A stretch of DNA of 64,000 nt from Strongylocentrotus droebachiensis (taxonomy: Eukaryota; Echinodermata; Echinoidea; Camarodonta; Strongylocentrotidae), in NCBI GenBank assembly GCA_035222895.1, contig JAVYIG010004970.1, forward strand, positions 62,001 through 126,000. The letters are read 5' to 3'. The notes beneath the pieces were generated by a model, which saw only the letters and a program-made list of their open reading frames with translations, made no database searches and was not told where the DNA came from. Positions 61,120-64,000 of the stretch are shown here, in pieces (the stretch's first letter is position 1; every line of letters starts with the position of its first letter). The translations under genes and the position numbers were made by a program.

Positions 61120-62990
61120 TCTGCACTAAAATCTTGTTATAATGTATATCTCAATAGAGGCATCCGCTTTCACCCCTGTACCCGCCTTGGCCTTTACTTA
61201 ATTCAACATTGATTAACAGGACATGATAAAAATGAAATTCGTTTGATGCTAACAATCTTCAATATCCCACATGAATTCTAAACCAGACGGTCTCGAATTG
61301 TTTCTGACAATCCTATCAATTTTTATTTGGCCGATGAAATAGTTTCAAAAGTGCATCTTCATTAAATTTGATCCCTCAAAGCTATGAATTTCAGCGACAA
61401 GGGTCGCATTCTTTCTCCTTTTATAATTTTGATTGATGCAACAGAAATCCTTGATGGATTTGGTCATTCACAATTTGCATAATATATTTCATAGCCATTA
61501 TCGAGGGGGGAGGGGGAGAGGTGTATGTTTATTTATTTTATAAGTTTTGACGAACATAAAATACGTAGAATGTAACTGCTTCTTACAGATGGAAGAAAAC
61601 TCAAACACAACCAACTAAGCAAGGAACCAACCAACAACAAACGAAGCCAATCTATATAAATGATATCGTAATCGTTCTCAATACAATGCATGACATTTCA
61701 CAAAACCGAATCACCTGTGGGGCTACAACCGTTACATACCTTCTATTCTGGACATTTCTAGTCAATGCTATTCCGAGTGCTCGATTTTATTGAACGTTCT
61801 AATGATTGTCAGTTCTTGCGGAAAATATAAGCCGATAATGCATAAAAGAGGCATTCAAAGGCTGTCAAGTTGTTTGCTGCACTCGGCATAAGACTAAGTC
61901 GATTTAAAGAGACAGTCAGAAAGGTTTTTTTGATATGTTTTGCAGCTAGGCTACTTGTAAAACATATCTCGGCGAGTAAGTGGAATACATAATGGATACC
62001 ATAAATTAGCATTACCATGGAGTTCAACGATGTTTAGTTGACAGTAGTCAATTGGGGCAGTAAATTAGAAATGGTCAAAATATCTGGTTGATCAAAGCAC
62101 GGCATGTTTTTTCCGTGACGAACAGGGTATTAGGATTCGAAAATAAATAAATAAACAAACTAACTAAATAAAAAACAAAACTGAAAGGATAAAGAAAAAA
62201 TTATCTAATTCTATCATGCTTTTGCATTCTGAAACATGAATGACAGCGACTAGAAGTAATTTAAAACCAAATATGATGATGCTCCGCTGTCTGTTCAGAC
62301 CCATATGACAATGTTCAGTATGCTTTGCATCATCTACTATTATACTTGATCAATAATGACCGCTACGCAGCACCAACTTTCAAGATAATAATTTTGAGTA
62401 ATAATCATTAAACAAAAATGTCCAGAAGCAGTTAGGATATTTTGAATATGCGAATGATTGGTCACTGTGTGATTTAAAAATAAAACGATTGCAGAGATGA
62501 GAAGTTGATTGAGTTTTGTTGAAATAACACCAGGTGTAGATTGAGCACTGCACACATAATTATGGACAGGTATATGGGACGACAAAACAGATGACATAGT
62601 TGTAAACCTTAATGAAATGGAAGCTCATATTCGGGGCATACATTTTGTAAGTTTCATGGGCAATCCTTCTCATGTAAATTTCCTCTCATCCATGATATAA
62701 ATCCACATATTACGATGAATACAAAATGTAAAAGAGCAACAATATATTCCCCATTACCAGACCTCAACGTTCTCTTTGAAGGTCGGACCAGTTTTGGAAA
62801 CGCAACCTTCTCAAAAATGAAATGGAAGCTCAAATTACAAATCATGTTACGTGATGATACACATTTTGCCGGGAAACCGCCTACTGATTGATACATTTGG
62901 TAAATTATCATATCGATCCGGCCTGGATAGATATCGCGAATGCATTTCAACATAGAACATTTGGGCATACATGACCAGGTGCTCCCTTTT
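61120..62990. other. No gene seen
   Basis: AT-rich. The phrase aatgaaatggaagctca occurs twice (about 62611 and 62817), each followed by acattttg within about 55 bp, suggesting a diverged duplication of about 205 bp. Several 70- to 105-codon minus frames have no recognisable motif. Confidence 0.4.
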
Positions 62991-62994
62991 CCTT

Positions 62995-63122
62995 CTACTC
63001 ATTTTCACAGTTTGTTTAAATTAATTAAACATAATGCTCATGATTTGTATATTTTAAACTGTCTGTACTTTATCACATGTATACAATTATACGGAAATAA
63101 AGTCTTTTGAATTTGAATTGAT
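62995..63122 (+). repeat. Probable LINE 3' end
   Basis: ttaaactgtctgtactttat, then an aaataaagtcttttgaattt terminus with a ttgaattga tail. This is the usual form of CR1/RTE-like LINE 3' ends, and no ORF remains attached. Confidence 0.45.
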
Positions 63123-63796
63123 TTTCTGCTTTTTCCGCATTAAGGTTGAACTATTGCCATCTAAACCTCTGAAGGCAATATACTGAATGGATATTTTGAA
63201 CCCAAAACCCTTGAACCGCAATTTTACCGCTACCAGTCTTTACCTTTAAAAGGTAAGTCAACCTCTTTCGTTCATCGATTCTCTAGCCGGCCATCGGGTG
63301 CAGGTGGTTCTCTCACCGAACTGAATCCCGCTGAGAGCGCTTCTTCGCCGAACTCACACCTATTCTTTTCAATTTGTCTACGCTTTCCCCATGCCATTCA
63401 AATTCTGGACATGATGTATTGAGGGATTTCCGTTCATGTATGTGAAGGGAATTTTCCAATTTTCATTTGGCATTTCTAAATGAAAAAGGCAGAACGTGTA
63501 TCGAAATGATTCTTTCAATTAATGTACAACTCGTAAGTGGACATGCATGGTTGTATGATTAATACATGTTTCCATTTTCTGAATTTAGATTATACTATTT
63601 TGCCCTTTAAAAGAAATAATGCTCTGTAAAAATGTTATGTAAATATTTGTTAATATTTTTAATTATGTTGAAAATATTTCAAAAGGGGGAAGGGACAGTT
63701 GGAAGAAGCTTCTAAAATGTGTCACTTGAGACAAAGATGCCTCCTTATCATAATTCATGATGAGGCATCGTCTCTCATATTCCTCAAGATAAAATC

Positions 63797-63799
<3 letters not shown>

Positions 63800-63880
<81 letters not shown>

Positions 63881-63885
63881 ATTCC
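63800..63885. repeat. (CT)n microsatellite
   Basis: Near-perfect CT tract with a few CCCT interruptions. Confidence 0.95.
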
Positions 63886-64000
63886 TGAACAGCCATCTCA
63901 TGGACCAGCTCTGGATGAAGATGAAGATACTAAGATAGAGAGGCGCGGCTAGCGTTCCCATGGGAACCCCTCATCCACCTTCCCAATCCTCTCCCAGCAT

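Noticed and set aside
55469-64000. First coding exon (TM1-TM2) of the SLC7A4-like gene
   Set aside because: I searched the minus strand for a glycine-rich TM1 motif followed by a phase 1 donor and found none, so it probably lies outside the window.

Overview
This is a window of an animal nuclear genome. It has large introns with GT/AG boundaries, tRNA-derived SINEs, CR1/L2-type LINE relics, many short terminal-inverted-repeat elements, and very long (CT)n/(GA)n, (GAA)n and G/C homopolymer tracts. The repeat style and the two transporter genes suggest a marine invertebrate deuterostome. A sea urchin or other echinoderm is my best guess, but that is inference and was not tested.

Two protein-coding genes are well supported, and both are cationic amino acid transporter-like members of SLC7. 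On the plus strand, eight coding exons between 21024 and 42862 join in frame into a complete 724-residue protein that matches SLC7A14, the lysosomal family member. On the minus strand, four coding exons between 55468 and 49773 encode the last 601 residues of a second transporter that best matches SLC7A4 (CAT-4). Its first coding exon was not found and probably lies beyond 64000. The genes are convergent, with stop codons 6.9 kb apart. They share four intron positions in the same phase, so they look like descendants of one ancestral gene that remained neighbours.

Layout: 1-21000 is mostly intergenic. It holds GA/CT arrays, a 1.5-kb inverted-repeat transposon containing a minisatellite, a 680-bp inverted-repeat element, a degenerate tandem array, two small hairpin MITEs, and one candidate internal exon at 5326-5466 of an unrecognised or possibly CBM21-type gene. 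21024-42862 is the SLC7A14-like gene; its 14-kb first intron carries MITEs, a SINE, LINE relics and a trinucleotide array. 42863-49772 is the convergent intergenic/3' UTR region, rich in small elements. 49773-55468 is the SLC7A4-like gene, with a 213-bp (GAA)n tract beside a splice acceptor and several elements in its introns. 55469-64000 is the upstream or first-intron region of that gene and shows only repeats.

The two proteins probably do related jobs: cationic amino acid handling, lysosomal in the case of SLC7A14. Nothing here looks like a new multi-gene system. The most notable points are the conserved-looking SLC7A14/SLC7A4 linkage and several nested or back-to-back transposon structures.
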